From the NCBI GenBank assembly GCA_020692215.1, contig JAIMKW010000001.1, forward strand, positions 470,442-534,441: a stretch of 64,000 nucleotides of DNA, in the 5' to 3' direction. Shown piece after piece: positions 46,838-55,015 of the stretch. This DNA comes from Sandarakinorhabdus sp. GTDB lineage: Bacteria > Pseudomonadota > Alphaproteobacteria > Sphingomonadales > Sphingomonadaceae. The notes under the pieces are model-generated. The model had not been told where the DNA came from. It made no database searches and saw nothing but the letters and a program-made list of their open reading frames with translations. Made by a program: the position numbers and the translations under genes. How positions within the stretch are numbered: the stretch's first letter is position 1; each line of letters begins with the position of its first letter.

Positions 46838-46879
46838 CTTGACCGCGTTAAATTAGGGTTTTCTAATGTATCGGTCAAG
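46838..46879. promoter_or_regulatory. Interlocked divergent promoters with operator
   Basis: CTTGACCG (46838-46845) and CGGTCAAG (46872-46879) are an inverted repeat, each holding a -35 TTGACC. Plus strand: TTGACC, 17 bp, TCTAAT (46862-46867) for tauE. Minus strand: TTGACC, 17 bp, TAATTT (46855-46850) for the MBL gene. Between them ATTAG (46852-46856) and CTAAT (46863-46867) form an AT-rich dyad on both -10 regions. This layout suits an ArsR-type repressor such as BigR/SqrR. No such gene is in the window. Confidence 0.6.
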
Positions 46880-46893
46880 CCGGAAGGATTCTG

Positions 46894-47727
46894 ATGCCTC
46901 CAACACTGTCCATTTCTCCCTTCGGCGCGGCGCTTCTGGCGCCTGCGTTGGCAGCGGGCGGCGCCATCGGGCTGATCCTTGGCCTGATCGGCGCGGGTGG
47001 CTCCATCGTTGCCGTTCCGTTGCTGGTCTATCTGGTGGGCGTTCCCGATGCCCATGCTGCCATTGGCACGGCGGCGGTTGCCGTATCGCTCAGCGCGCTG
47101 CTCAGCCTTGTCGGCCATGCGCGGGCGGGCAATGTGAAGTGGCGTTGTGCGCTGGTGTTTGCGGCGGCGGGCAGCTTTGGCGCTGCGCTGGGCGCGCGGC
47201 TGGGCCAGGCAATGGATGGCGAGCGTCTGTTGGCGCTGTTCGGGCTTTTGATGCTGGGCGTCGGCCTGTCCATGCTCCGCCCGCGCAAATCTGCGCCCGA
47301 TCCCGATGTCCGCCTCACACGCGAAAGTGCCGGGCACCTGTTGCCGCGGCTGGTTCCGCTTGGCCTGGGCACAGGGTTGCTGGCCGGTTTCTTCGGCATA
47401 GGCGGCGGGTTTCTCATTGTGCCCGCGTTGATGCTGGCAACAGCCATGCCCATCGGCGTTGCCATCGGAACATCGTTGTTCATCATCTTCACGCTGGGTG
47501 CGACGACCGCTGCGACCTATGCCATGGCCGGCCATGTCGATTGGGGCATCACGCTGCTGCTGGTTGTTGGCGGCGGCTTCGGGGCCGCTGCCGGCATTGC
47601 GCTGGGCAAGCGGCTGGCGGCGAAGAAGGCCCTGCTGGGCCGGATGTTCGCTTTCCTCGTCATCGCGACAGGGGCGTATATGGCCTGGACCGGGCTTCCC
47701 GCGCTTGTGCCCGGCGCTTTTGCCTGA
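46894..47727 (+). CDS. TauE/SafE family sulfite exporter
   Basis: A 277-residue membrane protein with about eight helices and the duplicated glycine-rich motifs GLIGAGGSIVAVPLLVYLVG and GFFGIGGGFLIVPALML. Family members export sulfite or organosulfonates. GGAAGGA precedes the ATG. Paired with the persulfide dioxygenase, it probably removes sulfite made from sulfide. It is convergent with the sugar dehydrogenase gene, only 3 bp apart. Confidence 0.9.
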   Translation: MPPTLSISPFGAALLAPALAAGGAIGLILGLIGAGGSIVAVPLLVYLVGVPDAHAAIGTAAVAVSLSALLSLVGHARAGNVKWRCALVFAAAGSFGAALGARLGQAMDGERLLALFGLLMLGVGLSMLRPRKSAPDPDVRLTRESAGHLLPRLVPLGLGTGLLAGFFGIGGGFLIVPALMLATAMPIGVAIGTSLFIIFTLGATTAATYAMAGHVDWGITLLLVVGGGFGAAAGIALGKRLAAKKALLGRMFAFLVIATGAYMAWTGLPALVPGAFA

Positions 47728-47730
47728 AGC

Positions 47731-48942
47731 CTAGCCGGCCGGGCGCAGCTGGATGATCCGCCCGGCCTCTTCGTCGGTCAGCACATAGACCAGTCCATCC
47801 GGCCCCACCTTCACATCGCGCACGCGCGCGCCGATTTCGATCCGTCGTTCCGGCCCTGGCTGGCCGTTGGCATCCATGCGCAGCACGCGGATATCCCCGC
47901 TCACCAGCCCGCCGGCCAGCAATGCGCCATCCAGCGCCGGGATCGTCTTGCCACGATAGACGGCAAGGCCTGAGGGGCCGATCGAAGGGATCCACACGGA
48001 GACCGGGCTGCGCAAGCCGGGGCGCGAGCGCTCTTCGGTGATCGGCTTTCCATTGTATTCGATACTGTAGGTCACGATCGGCCAGCCATGGTTGCCGCCT
48101 GCCACCAGCCGGTTCAGCTCGTCGCCGCCGCGTGCGCCATGTTCGGTCGCCCAGATCGTGCCGGTCTTCGGATCGCGCGCGAGGCCCTGGATGTTGCGAT
48201 GGCCCATGCTCCAGACACGCTGGTCCCAGCCCAGCTTCGGGTTCAGGACGCCGGGGTTGTTCTTCACCGGCGCGCCTTCGCGGGTGATGCGCAGCACCTT
48301 GCCGAAAAAGGCCTTCGGGTTCTGCGCCTGATTGCGGATATTCTCGCCGTTCAGCTTGATGTTGGGGTTGCCGCCATCCCCCACGCTCATCAGCAGCGTT
48401 CCATCGGGCAGCCACTGCAATCGCGAACCGAAATGGGCGCCGCCGGTCTTCGCGGTCGGGTTGCGCAGCAGCTCCTTCACGTCGCTCAGCATGTTGCCGG
48501 AAAGCTTGCCCCGGCTCAGCGCTGTCATGTTCGCATCCGCCGTGCCCACCGAGTGGGTGAAATATACCAGCCCGTTGCGCGCAAAATCCGGGTGTATGCT
48601 CACATCGAGCAAACCGCCCTGGCCAACCGTGGCAACGGTGGGCACACCATTCACCGGCGCACCGACCTTGCCCTCCTTCGACACGATTCGCAGCCTGCCG
48701 CTGCGTTCTGTCACCAGCGCCCGGCCATCTGGCAGCCATGCGATGCCCCAGGGATGTTCAAGGCCGCTGACCCATTCGCGCTGGATGATGCCAGGCTCGG
48801 CCGGAACCTCGAAGGCGACGATGGGCGGGCCGGCAGGCGCAGCCTGCGAAGACGCGGGGCCGGCAGGCGCAGCCTGCGCAAATATCGGGGCCGCCGCCAT
48901 CAGCGCAACGCTGGCCATCAATCCCGCATGTGCAAGCCGCAT
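47731..48942 (-). CDS. PQQ-dependent sugar dehydrogenase (YliI-like)
   Basis: A 403-residue periplasmic protein: signal peptide (MRLAHAGLMASVALMAAAPIFAQ), then a six-bladed beta-propeller of the soluble aldose dehydrogenase family (WGIAWLPDGRALVTERSGRL; VSIHPDFARNGLVYF; VWSMGHRNIQGLARDP; EHGARGGDELN). It oxidises sugars with PQQ and passes electrons to the respiratory chain. Between signal and propeller there is a 10-residue repeat (QAAPAGPASS/QAAPAGPPIV). The start at 48942 is preceded by GGGAG at six bases. Confidence 0.9.
   Translation of the reverse strand: MRLAHAGLMASVALMAAAPIFAQAAPAGPASSQAAPAGPPIVAFEVPAEPGIIQREWVSGLEHPWGIAWLPDGRALVTERSGRLRIVSKEGKVGAPVNGVPTVATVGQGGLLDVSIHPDFARNGLVYFTHSVGTADANMTALSRGKLSGNMLSDVKELLRNPTAKTGGAHFGSRLQWLPDGTLLMSVGDGGNPNIKLNGENIRNQAQNPKAFFGKVLRITREGAPVKNNPGVLNPKLGWDQRVWSMGHRNIQGLARDPKTGTIWATEHGARGGDELNRLVAGGNHGWPIVTYSIEYNGKPITEERSRPGLRSPVSVWIPSIGPSGLAVYRGKTIPALDGALLAGGLVSGDIRVLRMDANGQPGPERRIEIGARVRDVKVGPDGLVYVLTDEEAGRIIQLRPAG
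48827..48878. repeat. Two 22-bp direct repeats inside the sugar dehydrogenase gene
   Basis: GGGCCGGCAGGCGCAGCCTG, extended by CG, occurs at 48827-48848 and again identically at 48857-48878, a 30-bp period (10 codons). Each copy contains the small palindrome GCAGGC-GCA-GCCTGC. It encodes the Ala/Pro linker repeat and may be a recent duplication. Confidence 0.6.
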
Positions 48943-49068
48943 CATAATCTCCCATATCTGAAACCTTGCTGTATCTGGGGTCAGCGACGCCATGTTCCAA
49001 CCCTCTTTTGCTCGCTTCATCACCAAAGCTGGACTATCCTTCGCCATCCGCAGCAATCAGGACCGGTC

Positions 49069-49998
49069 ATGAAGCTCGACGATCAGCGCGAAAGCTCCAA
49101 CATCGAAAACCGCCGAGGCGAAGGCGGCATGGGCTTTGGCCGTGCGGGCCAGCAGGCCGGCGGCATGGGCGGGCGCGGCATGGGCGGGCTTGTTGCTGCC
49201 TTCCTGCCCATCATCTTTTCCAAGTTCGGCATATTCGGCGTCATCCTAGTGCTGGGCGGAATGTTCCTGTTCGGCAACCTTGGCGGCAGCGGTGTGCCGA
49301 CATCGCAGGTCGCCGCCCCTGCAGCGCAAGGCACAGGCAGCGCCGCGCCGCAGGCAAACGCCACCGACAGTTTCGTTGCCAAGGTGCTTGCCACCACCGA
49401 AGACGCCTGGGGCGAAATCTTCGCAGCCAGCGGGCAGAAATATCCCGCGCCGACTTTGGTTCTCTTTCAGGGCTCCGTCCGGTCTGCCTGCGGCTCGGCA
49501 TCGTCGGCGGCTGGCCCCTTTTATTGCCCGGGTGACCGGAAGGTTTATCTCGACACGGCCTTTTTCGATGAACTTCACCGCCGGTTCGGCGCTCCGGGTG
49601 ATTTCGCTGCCGCCTATGTGATCGCCCATGAAGTGGGCCACCATATCCAGACGGTGCTTGGCACTTCGCAAGAAGTGACGCGCCTGCAGGCCCGCGCCGG
49701 CAGCAAGGCGGAAGCCAACCAGATGCTGATGCGCCTGGAGCTGCAAGCCGATTGCTACGCCGGGGTCTGGGCTGCGCGCAACCGTGATATTCTGGATGCG
49801 GGGGACTTCGCCGAAGGCGTCCGCGCCGCCGAGGCCATCGGCGACGACACCCTGCAACGCCAGACCCAGGGTCGCGTTGTGCCCGACAGCTTCACCCACG
49901 GCAGCGCCGAACAACGCGTCCGCTGGCTGACCAAGGGCTTTGAAACCGGCAACCCCAACGCCTGCGACACCTTCACCATCCCGGCCTCCCGGCTGTAG
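49069..49998 (+). CDS. ypfJ: YpfJ family neutral zinc metallopeptidase
   Basis: A 309-residue membrane-anchored protein. The N-terminus is cytoplasmic (KLDDQRESSNIENRRG, Gly/Met-rich), followed by one helix (FGIFGVILVLGGMFLFG, 53-69) and a periplasmic domain with the zinc motif HEVGHH (H187, E188, H191) and two cysteines (C141, C153) likely to be bridged. Function of the family is unclear. CAGGA precedes the ATG at 49069; the frame is open upstream but overlaps the dehydrogenase gene in antisense. Confidence 0.9.
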   Translation: MKLDDQRESSNIENRRGEGGMGFGRAGQQAGGMGGRGMGGLVAAFLPIIFSKFGIFGVILVLGGMFLFGNLGGSGVPTSQVAAPAAQGTGSAAPQANATDSFVAKVLATTEDAWGEIFAASGQKYPAPTLVLFQGSVRSACGSASSAAGPFYCPGDRKVYLDTAFFDELHRRFGAPGDFAAAYVIAHEVGHHIQTVLGTSQEVTRLQARAGSKAEANQMLMRLELQADCYAGVWAARNRDILDAGDFAEGVRAAEAIGDDTLQRQTQGRVVPDSFTHGSAEQRVRWLTKGFETGNPNACDTFTIPASRL

Positions 49999-50040
49999 CC
50001 GTCATCGTTTCGTCACAGGACAGGGGCAAAACCGCGGACC

Positions 50041-51102
50041 ATGCTGGATGCCCGAAAGACCTTCCGTGCCGATGATCCGCTTCGGGCCCTGGGCATCCGC
50101 GCCCAGGCCCCGGCCTTCGATGATGCGCAGCGAGAAGCGCTGGCCGGCCGGCTATTGGTGGGCGACGCAAACGACCTGATCCTGGCGGATCTCGTGCGGG
50201 GCGGGGTTCCTCTCGCTGTGGCTCGAGCGGAGCTGGAGGCAGCAGCGAGGCATCCCTATGTGAAGGCGGCCGCTGTGCTCAAGGCGCGGGTTGCCAAGCG
50301 CGACTGGCTGCTGGATTGCCGCACGAAGCTGGAACGGCAGGTGCTGCGCGCAGTTCCGCGGCGCGATCGGCTGGCGCCAGAGACTTTCTTTGCAGAGCAT
50401 TATGCGCCGCTGATCCCCGTGGTGCTGACGGGCCTTACGGCGGATTGGCCGGCGATGGACTGGTCGCTCGAAACCCTCGCGTACAAGGTCGGCAACCCGG
50501 AAATCGAAGTGCAGATGGACCGGGAAGCCGATGCGGATTTCGAGCTGAACTCGATTGCCCACAAGCGGCGGATGCGCTGGCTGGATGTGCTGGCGCTGCT
50601 GCGCGATGAGCCCGAGACCAATGATTTCTATTTGACGGCCAACAATTCGGGCGTGAACCGCAAGGCGCTGGATGCGCTGTGGCGCGATATCGGCCCGTTG
50701 CCCGGCTATCTGGATCCGGGCCATGCAGGGCCTGGCCGGCTGGGCGACGGCTTCTTCTGGATGGGGCCCAAGGGCACGGTGACGCCCTGGCACCACGATC
50801 TCACGCAGAACCTGCTGATGACGATGGAGGGCCGGAAGCGGGTCACACTGGTGTCGCCGCTGGAAACGCCTCGGATGCGAAACCACCGCCATTGCTTCAG
50901 CCGCTTTGGCGCAGACGCAACGCTGGAAGGGGCTGACATTCCCCGCCTTGTGGTGGACATCGGGCCGGGCGATATCCTGTTCCTGCCCGTCGGCTGGTGG
51001 CACCATGTGGAGGGCCTCACCCGCACCATCGGCATGAGCTTCACCAATTTTGTGTGGCCGAACGATTTCCCTGCAACCTACAGCATGGATGGCCCGCTGT
51101 AG
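50041..51102 (+). CDS. Cupin-8 (JmjC-like) domain protein
   Basis: A 353-residue Fe(II)/2-oxoglutarate oxygenase-like protein. The first 90 residues are helical and of unknown role. The cupin domain (about 110-345) holds the iron facial triad: H251 or H252 with D253 (TPWHHDLTQN) and H321/H322 (GWWHHVEG). FWMGPKGTVTPWHHD is the typical cupin-8 segment, and these proteins hydroxylate amino acid side chains in proteins or small molecules. It lies 42 bp after ypfJ and is convergent with the SDR gene. Confidence 0.87.
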   Translation: MLDARKTFRADDPLRALGIRAQAPAFDDAQREALAGRLLVGDANDLILADLVRGGVPLAVARAELEAAARHPYVKAAAVLKARVAKRDWLLDCRTKLERQVLRAVPRRDRLAPETFFAEHYAPLIPVVLTGLTADWPAMDWSLETLAYKVGNPEIEVQMDREADADFELNSIAHKRRMRWLDVLALLRDEPETNDFYLTANNSGVNRKALDALWRDIGPLPGYLDPGHAGPGRLGDGFFWMGPKGTVTPWHHDLTQNLLMTMEGRKRVTLVSPLETPRMRNHRHCFSRFGADATLEGADIPRLVVDIGPGDILFLPVGWWHHVEGLTRTIGMSFTNFVWPNDFPATYSMDGPL

Positions 51103-51108
51103 CGTCTG

Positions 51109-51957
51109 TCAGTGAACTTCCTCGCCGCCCGAAACGTTCATCGCTTCGCCCGTCACGTAAAATGCCTCGTCGCTTGCCAGCCAGGCGACGGCGGCTGCCG
51201 TGTCGGTCGGCAGGCCGGGCCGGCCCATCGGGTTGCGGCGTGCCATGGAGTCCAGATAGGCCTCCACGCTATCGAAACCCAGCAGCTTCGAGAAATAGGC
51301 ATTCTGCTTCTCGCCAAGGCCGGTCGTCACATGGTTGGGGCACACCGCGTTCACGGTGATCCCGTGCACGCCGAGTTCGATGGCGTTTGAGCGGGTGAGG
51401 CCGATCATGCCGTGTTTCGAGGCGGTGTAGGGGGCCATGTGCGGGAAGCCCGATTTTGCTGCCTGCGAGGCGATGTTCACCACCCTGCCGGCGGATCCCT
51501 GCGCGTTGCGACCCTGCGCGATGAACTGGCGCGCGGCGGCTTTCGTGCAGAGGAAGGCGCCCTTCAGATTGACGTCCAGCACGGCGTCCCAGTCGGCCTC
51601 CTCGGTTTCCAGAAGCGGCTTCATCAGATAGCCGATGCCGGCATTGTTCACCATCACGTCGAGCGTCCCGAAAGCCCTGACGGCGGCTGCCACCAGCGCC
51701 TCGCAGTCGGCCGGTTTGCGCACATCGCACGGAACCGTGATGGCCCTTGCACCAAGCGCGCGCAGGCTTTGTGCAACCGATTCCATGGCATCGCTCGTCC
51801 CGATATCGCTTGCGCCCATCCGGTCCTTCGGGGTGCCCAGATCGGAAACCACGCAGTTCGCGCCTTCCCCGGCGAAGCGGTGCAGGATGGCGGCCCCTAG
51901 CCCGCTGTCGCGGCCCGAGCCTGTGACGATGACGGTCTTTCCCGAAAAACGCCCCAT
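51109..51957 (-). CDS. Short-chain dehydrogenase/reductase of the PrpD-ligase operon
   Basis: A 282-residue SDR. The cofactor loop is TGSGRDSGLG, longer than usual, NNAG follows, and the catalytic residues are in NIASQAAKSG and APYTASKHG. The C-terminal part is longer than in classical SDRs (YFSKLLGFDSVEAYLDSMA). It lies two bases after the HapK-like gene and is the last gene of the six-gene operon; it probably oxidises or reduces a hydroxy/keto intermediate. Confidence 0.86.
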   Translation of the reverse strand: MGRFSGKTVIVTGSGRDSGLGAAILHRFAGEGANCVVSDLGTPKDRMGASDIGTSDAMESVAQSLRALGARAITVPCDVRKPADCEALVAAAVRAFGTLDVMVNNAGIGYLMKPLLETEEADWDAVLDVNLKGAFLCTKAAARQFIAQGRNAQGSAGRVVNIASQAAKSGFPHMAPYTASKHGMIGLTRSNAIELGVHGITVNAVCPNHVTTGLGEKQNAYFSKLLGFDSVEAYLDSMARRNPMGRPGLPTDTAAAVAWLASDEAFYVTGEAMNVSGGEEVH

Positions 51958-51959
51958 GC

Positions 51960-52265
51960 TCAGAGCTCTTCGGTCAGGATGAAATGGGGGTTTTCGGCAA
52001 AGGCCTGGAATTCGGCGGCGACCCGCTGCACGGCGTCGCTGGTGACATCGGCAACGAACGGGTCGAGCCCGCGGATGTCGATCGTTTCGACATATTGGTA
52101 GGGTGCGGCGTCCCCGGTGCCGAACAGTCCGATGGTGCGATAGACGCGGAAATCCTCAACCGACGGCAGCGCGCGAACCCCCGGAATGTCGGTGGTTTTC
52201 GCCCATTGTTCATAGGCCCCGGCATCGGCGCCGGGCTTCATGTTGAACAGCACTATGATCCGCAT
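51960..52265 (-). CDS. HapK/RedY-like protein
   Basis: A 101-residue ferredoxin-like alpha/beta protein. It matches the RedY/HapK family: the start MRIIVLFNMKPGADAGAYEQW, IPGVRALPSVEDFRVYRTIG, and YQYVETIDIRGLDPF. The name comes from prodiginine clusters (red, hap), but family members are widespread in catabolic operons; some relatives guide reactive intermediates without a clear active site. Two bases separate it from the SDR and 27 from the amidase. Confidence 0.78.
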   Translation of the reverse strand: MRIIVLFNMKPGADAGAYEQWAKTTDIPGVRALPSVEDFRVYRTIGLFGTGDAAPYQYVETIDIRGLDPFVADVTSDAVQRVAAEFQAFAENPHFILTEEL

Positions 52266-52292
52266 TGTCTTTCTCCTTCAGTCGGTTCCTGT

Positions 52293-53618
52293 TCAGTCGA
52301 ACCCGATTGGCGGTCGCCAGGCATTCAGGGCCGCTTCCAGCTTCTGGCCGATTTCCACCAGCGCCGCCTCGCCGCCTGCACGGCCAACAAGCTGGACGCC
52401 CACCGGGAGCCCTTCGGCTGTCCAGCCAGCGGGAATGCTGAGCGCGGGAAGGCCCGCAAGGTTGGCGAGCGCGGTGAAATCCGCCTGGCTGACGGGCGCT
52501 TCCTGGCTGTGCGGGAAGGCAGCTTGCGGCGTTGTGGGCAAAAGCACCGCGTCTGCCATGGCAAGCACGGCCTGCACTTCGTTGGCGGCCGCATCCATGG
52601 CCTTGCGGCCCTGTGCCGCCGCGTTGCTGTCCACCTTAGCGCCGAGTTCCAGATAGGACCGGAAGCGCGGGGAGACTCCATCGGGATCGGCAGCGGCCAT
52701 GGCTCCGAACTGCGCCTCGGCCTCGCGCGCAGATTCGAAAAAGCCGGCGCGACGAACCCGGTGGTGATCGATGGAGACCTGATGTTCGGTGACGGTGCAA
52801 TCCAGCCCCTTCAGCAGGTCGATGGAGAGCGCAAGGGCGGCCCGCACGGCCGGTTCCTGCTCGACGCTCCTGGTGCTCGACAGCGTTGCAATCCGCTGGA
52901 TCGGGGTTGCCGGGGCCAGATCGGCCATCCGGGCCAGAATTGCGCCGACATCTTCCACTGATCGGGCGAGCGGGCCGATGCAATCGAGCCGCCCGACCAG
53001 CAGCATGAGCCCTTCGTTCGAAACCAGCCCATTGGTGGGCTTCAGGCCGGCAACCCCGCAATAGGCCGCCGGAATGCGGACGGAGCCCAGCGTATCTGTG
53101 CCAAGGGCCGCGGCACACAGCCCGGCTGCCACGGCGGCACCCGATCCGCCCGATGATCCGCCTGGGGTGTAGCCGGCCTTGTGCGGGTTCTGGCAGACCC
53201 CGTAGAAGGCGTTATCTGTGGTTGCGCCAAGTGCTGCCTCGTGCATGTTCAGCACACCCAGGATCACGGCGCCTGCGGCTTTCAGCCGGGCGATCACCTC
53301 GGCATCCGAGCTGGCGATGCGGCCTGCAAGCGCCCCGATCCCGCCATGGACCGGGAGGCCCGCCACATCGATGTTGGCCTTTGCCGCAATCGGCACGCCT
53401 TCAAGAGGCCGCGCGGTTCCGGCATCCCAGCGTTTTGCGCTCTCCAGTGCCGCCGACCTTGCGCCCGCGGCGTCCACATGAGTGAAGGCCCTCAGCTGGG
53501 GATCGAATCGCGCGATGCGGTCGAGATAGTGATCGATTGCGGCCGCCACGCTCACCCGCCCGGCACGATAGGCGTCCAGCAGGGCAACTACCCCGAGCTG
53601 GTGGATTTTCGCGGCCAT
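52293..53618 (-). CDS. Amidase (amidase signature family)
   Basis: A 441-residue hydrolase. The Ser-cisSer-Lys triad is K80 (IAAKANIDVAG), S155/S156 (PGGSSGGSG) and the nucleophile S179 (GTDTLGSVRIP). The last segment differs from the usual GGS/G (GTDxGGSxRxP) by TLGS, which may affect substrate size. It resembles allophanate- and aryl-type amidases. The ATG shares one base with the ligase stop codon, so the genes are tightly coupled. It would release an acid for the upstream CoA ligase. Confidence 0.9.
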   Translation of the reverse strand: MAAKIHQLGVVALLDAYRAGRVSVAAAIDHYLDRIARFDPQLRAFTHVDAAGARSAALESAKRWDAGTARPLEGVPIAAKANIDVAGLPVHGGIGALAGRIASSDAEVIARLKAAGAVILGVLNMHEAALGATTDNAFYGVCQNPHKAGYTPGGSSGGSGAAVAAGLCAAALGTDTLGSVRIPAAYCGVAGLKPTNGLVSNEGLMLLVGRLDCIGPLARSVEDVGAILARMADLAPATPIQRIATLSSTRSVEQEPAVRAALALSIDLLKGLDCTVTEHQVSIDHHRVRRAGFFESAREAEAQFGAMAAADPDGVSPRFRSYLELGAKVDSNAAAQGRKAMDAAANEVQAVLAMADAVLLPTTPQAAFPHSQEAPVSQADFTALANLAGLPALSIPAGWTAEGLPVGVQLVGRAGGEAALVEIGQKLEAALNAWRPPIGFD

Positions 53619-55015
53619 CAGAGTTTCCTCTCGTCCAGAAGCCTGAGCGGCTTCTGCCGCACGTCGATCTGCGTGAGCGCCGCGGTTGCACCCGGCGCCA
53701 CCAGGTCCACCTCGACTTCCACACCCAGCCCCTGGCGCAGCAGGGCGGCGAGCCCAGCTTTTGCCTCGGCACTGGGGTTGCGATGCTCCAGCACAACGGT
53801 CATCCCGTCGCGCAGCTGCGCGTCCCGCGCCAGGCGGCAGACATATTCCCCGGTCAGTTCGGGCCGGTTCTCGATGATGGCGCCGATGGCGTGCGGGAAC
53901 ACGTTGATACCGCGCAGCTTCACCATGTTGTCGGAGCGGCCGAGGAAGCCCTCGATCCGGTCGAACACCATGCCTGTGCTGTTGGTGCCGGTTTTCAGCG
54001 CGCTGACATCATGGGTGTTGAAGCGGATGCAGGGCGCCACGTCGTCCTTGTAGAGGCAGGTCACCACCATGTCGCCCTTCTCGCCACGCGCAACCGGGGT
54101 GCCGCTATCGACATCGAGCAGCTCCAGATATTGCGCGTCCTCCCAGATATAGAGCCCGTCGCGGTCGGGCCCTTCGCCGGCAATGCTGCCGGTATCGCCC
54201 ACGCCATACCAGTCATAGGCCTTGGCGCCGCCCCATGCGGCCTCGGTTGCCGCCCTGTCCTCGGTGCCGAGATGGCCGGTTATCATCCGCACCTTGATAT
54301 GCTCGCCCGGAATGAGGCCTGCCTCGCGCGCCACCTCTGCAAGTTTGCGGATATAATCCACGAAGCCGACGACGACGGTGGCGCCGAAATCCGCCATCAA
54401 CTGCACCTGTGTTGCCGAACGTGTCTCGATCCCCGTGCCTGCCGACAGGAAGACCGCGTTGGTGAAATGCGCAAAGGCCTCGCGGATATAGTGGCCGCCG
54501 TTGATCATGCCATGGCCATAGACGCTGTGCACCACATCATCGGGTGTCAGGCCCTGCCAGCGCGCCATGCGGCCAACCAGCAGATTGCCCACTTCGCGCC
54601 CCTTGGGGCCGAACAGCAGCGTCTGCGGCTTGCCGGTGGTGCCGGATGTCGTGTGCAGGATGGCCGGCGGGCGAGAATGTCCCTCGCCCTTGCCGAACGG
54701 CAGCCCGTGAAAATCTCCGAACGGCGGATGGCCTGCGATGGAGGCCATCAGGTCGGACTTGTCGTAGGTCGGCAGCTTCACGATGTCGTCCAGGCTGCGG
54801 ATATCCCCCGGCTCGATCCCCTTTGCGCTCCAGAGCCGCCGATAGAAGGGAATGTCCCACCCCCGCGCCATCAGCTTCAGGAACTGCCCATTCTGCATCG
54901 CGCGCAGCGCATCGCGCGACATGCCGGTATAGCGCTTGGTGAACGCGTCGCCGATGGGATAGTCCGCAAGCATCGCCTGCACATCGAACGCTTCGAAATA
55001 GGTGGGGTATGTCAT
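53618..55015 (-). CDS. PaaK-type phenylacetate-CoA ligase family enzyme
   Basis: A 465-residue adenylate-forming enzyme. The phosphate-binding loop is TTSGTTGKPQ, the mid-region has YDWYGVGDTG and LYIWEDAQYLELLD, and the C-terminal domain starts LGRSDNMVKLRGINVFP. This is the PaaK subfamily, activating aryl or related acids with ATP and CoA. The ATG overlaps the upstream PrpD gene by ATGA. No ring-cleavage genes are nearby, so the acid may not be phenylacetate. Confidence 0.88.
   Translation of the reverse strand: MTYPTYFEAFDVQAMLADYPIGDAFTKRYTGMSRDALRAMQNGQFLKLMARGWDIPFYRRLWSAKGIEPGDIRSLDDIVKLPTYDKSDLMASIAGHPPFGDFHGLPFGKGEGHSRPPAILHTTSGTTGKPQTLLFGPKGREVGNLLVGRMARWQGLTPDDVVHSVYGHGMINGGHYIREAFAHFTNAVFLSAGTGIETRSATQVQLMADFGATVVVGFVDYIRKLAEVAREAGLIPGEHIKVRMITGHLGTEDRAATEAAWGGAKAYDWYGVGDTGSIAGEGPDRDGLYIWEDAQYLELLDVDSGTPVARGEKGDMVVTCLYKDDVAPCIRFNTHDVSALKTGTNSTGMVFDRIEGFLGRSDNMVKLRGINVFPHAIGAIIENRPELTGEYVCRLARDAQLRDGMTVVLEHRNPSAEAKAGLAALLRQGLGVEVEVDLVAPGATAALTQIDVRQKPLRLLDERKL

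Noticed and set aside
48088-49068. Long N-terminal extension of the ypfJ frame
   Set aside because: It is antisense to the sugar dehydrogenase; the ribosome site and family N-terminus place the start at 49069.
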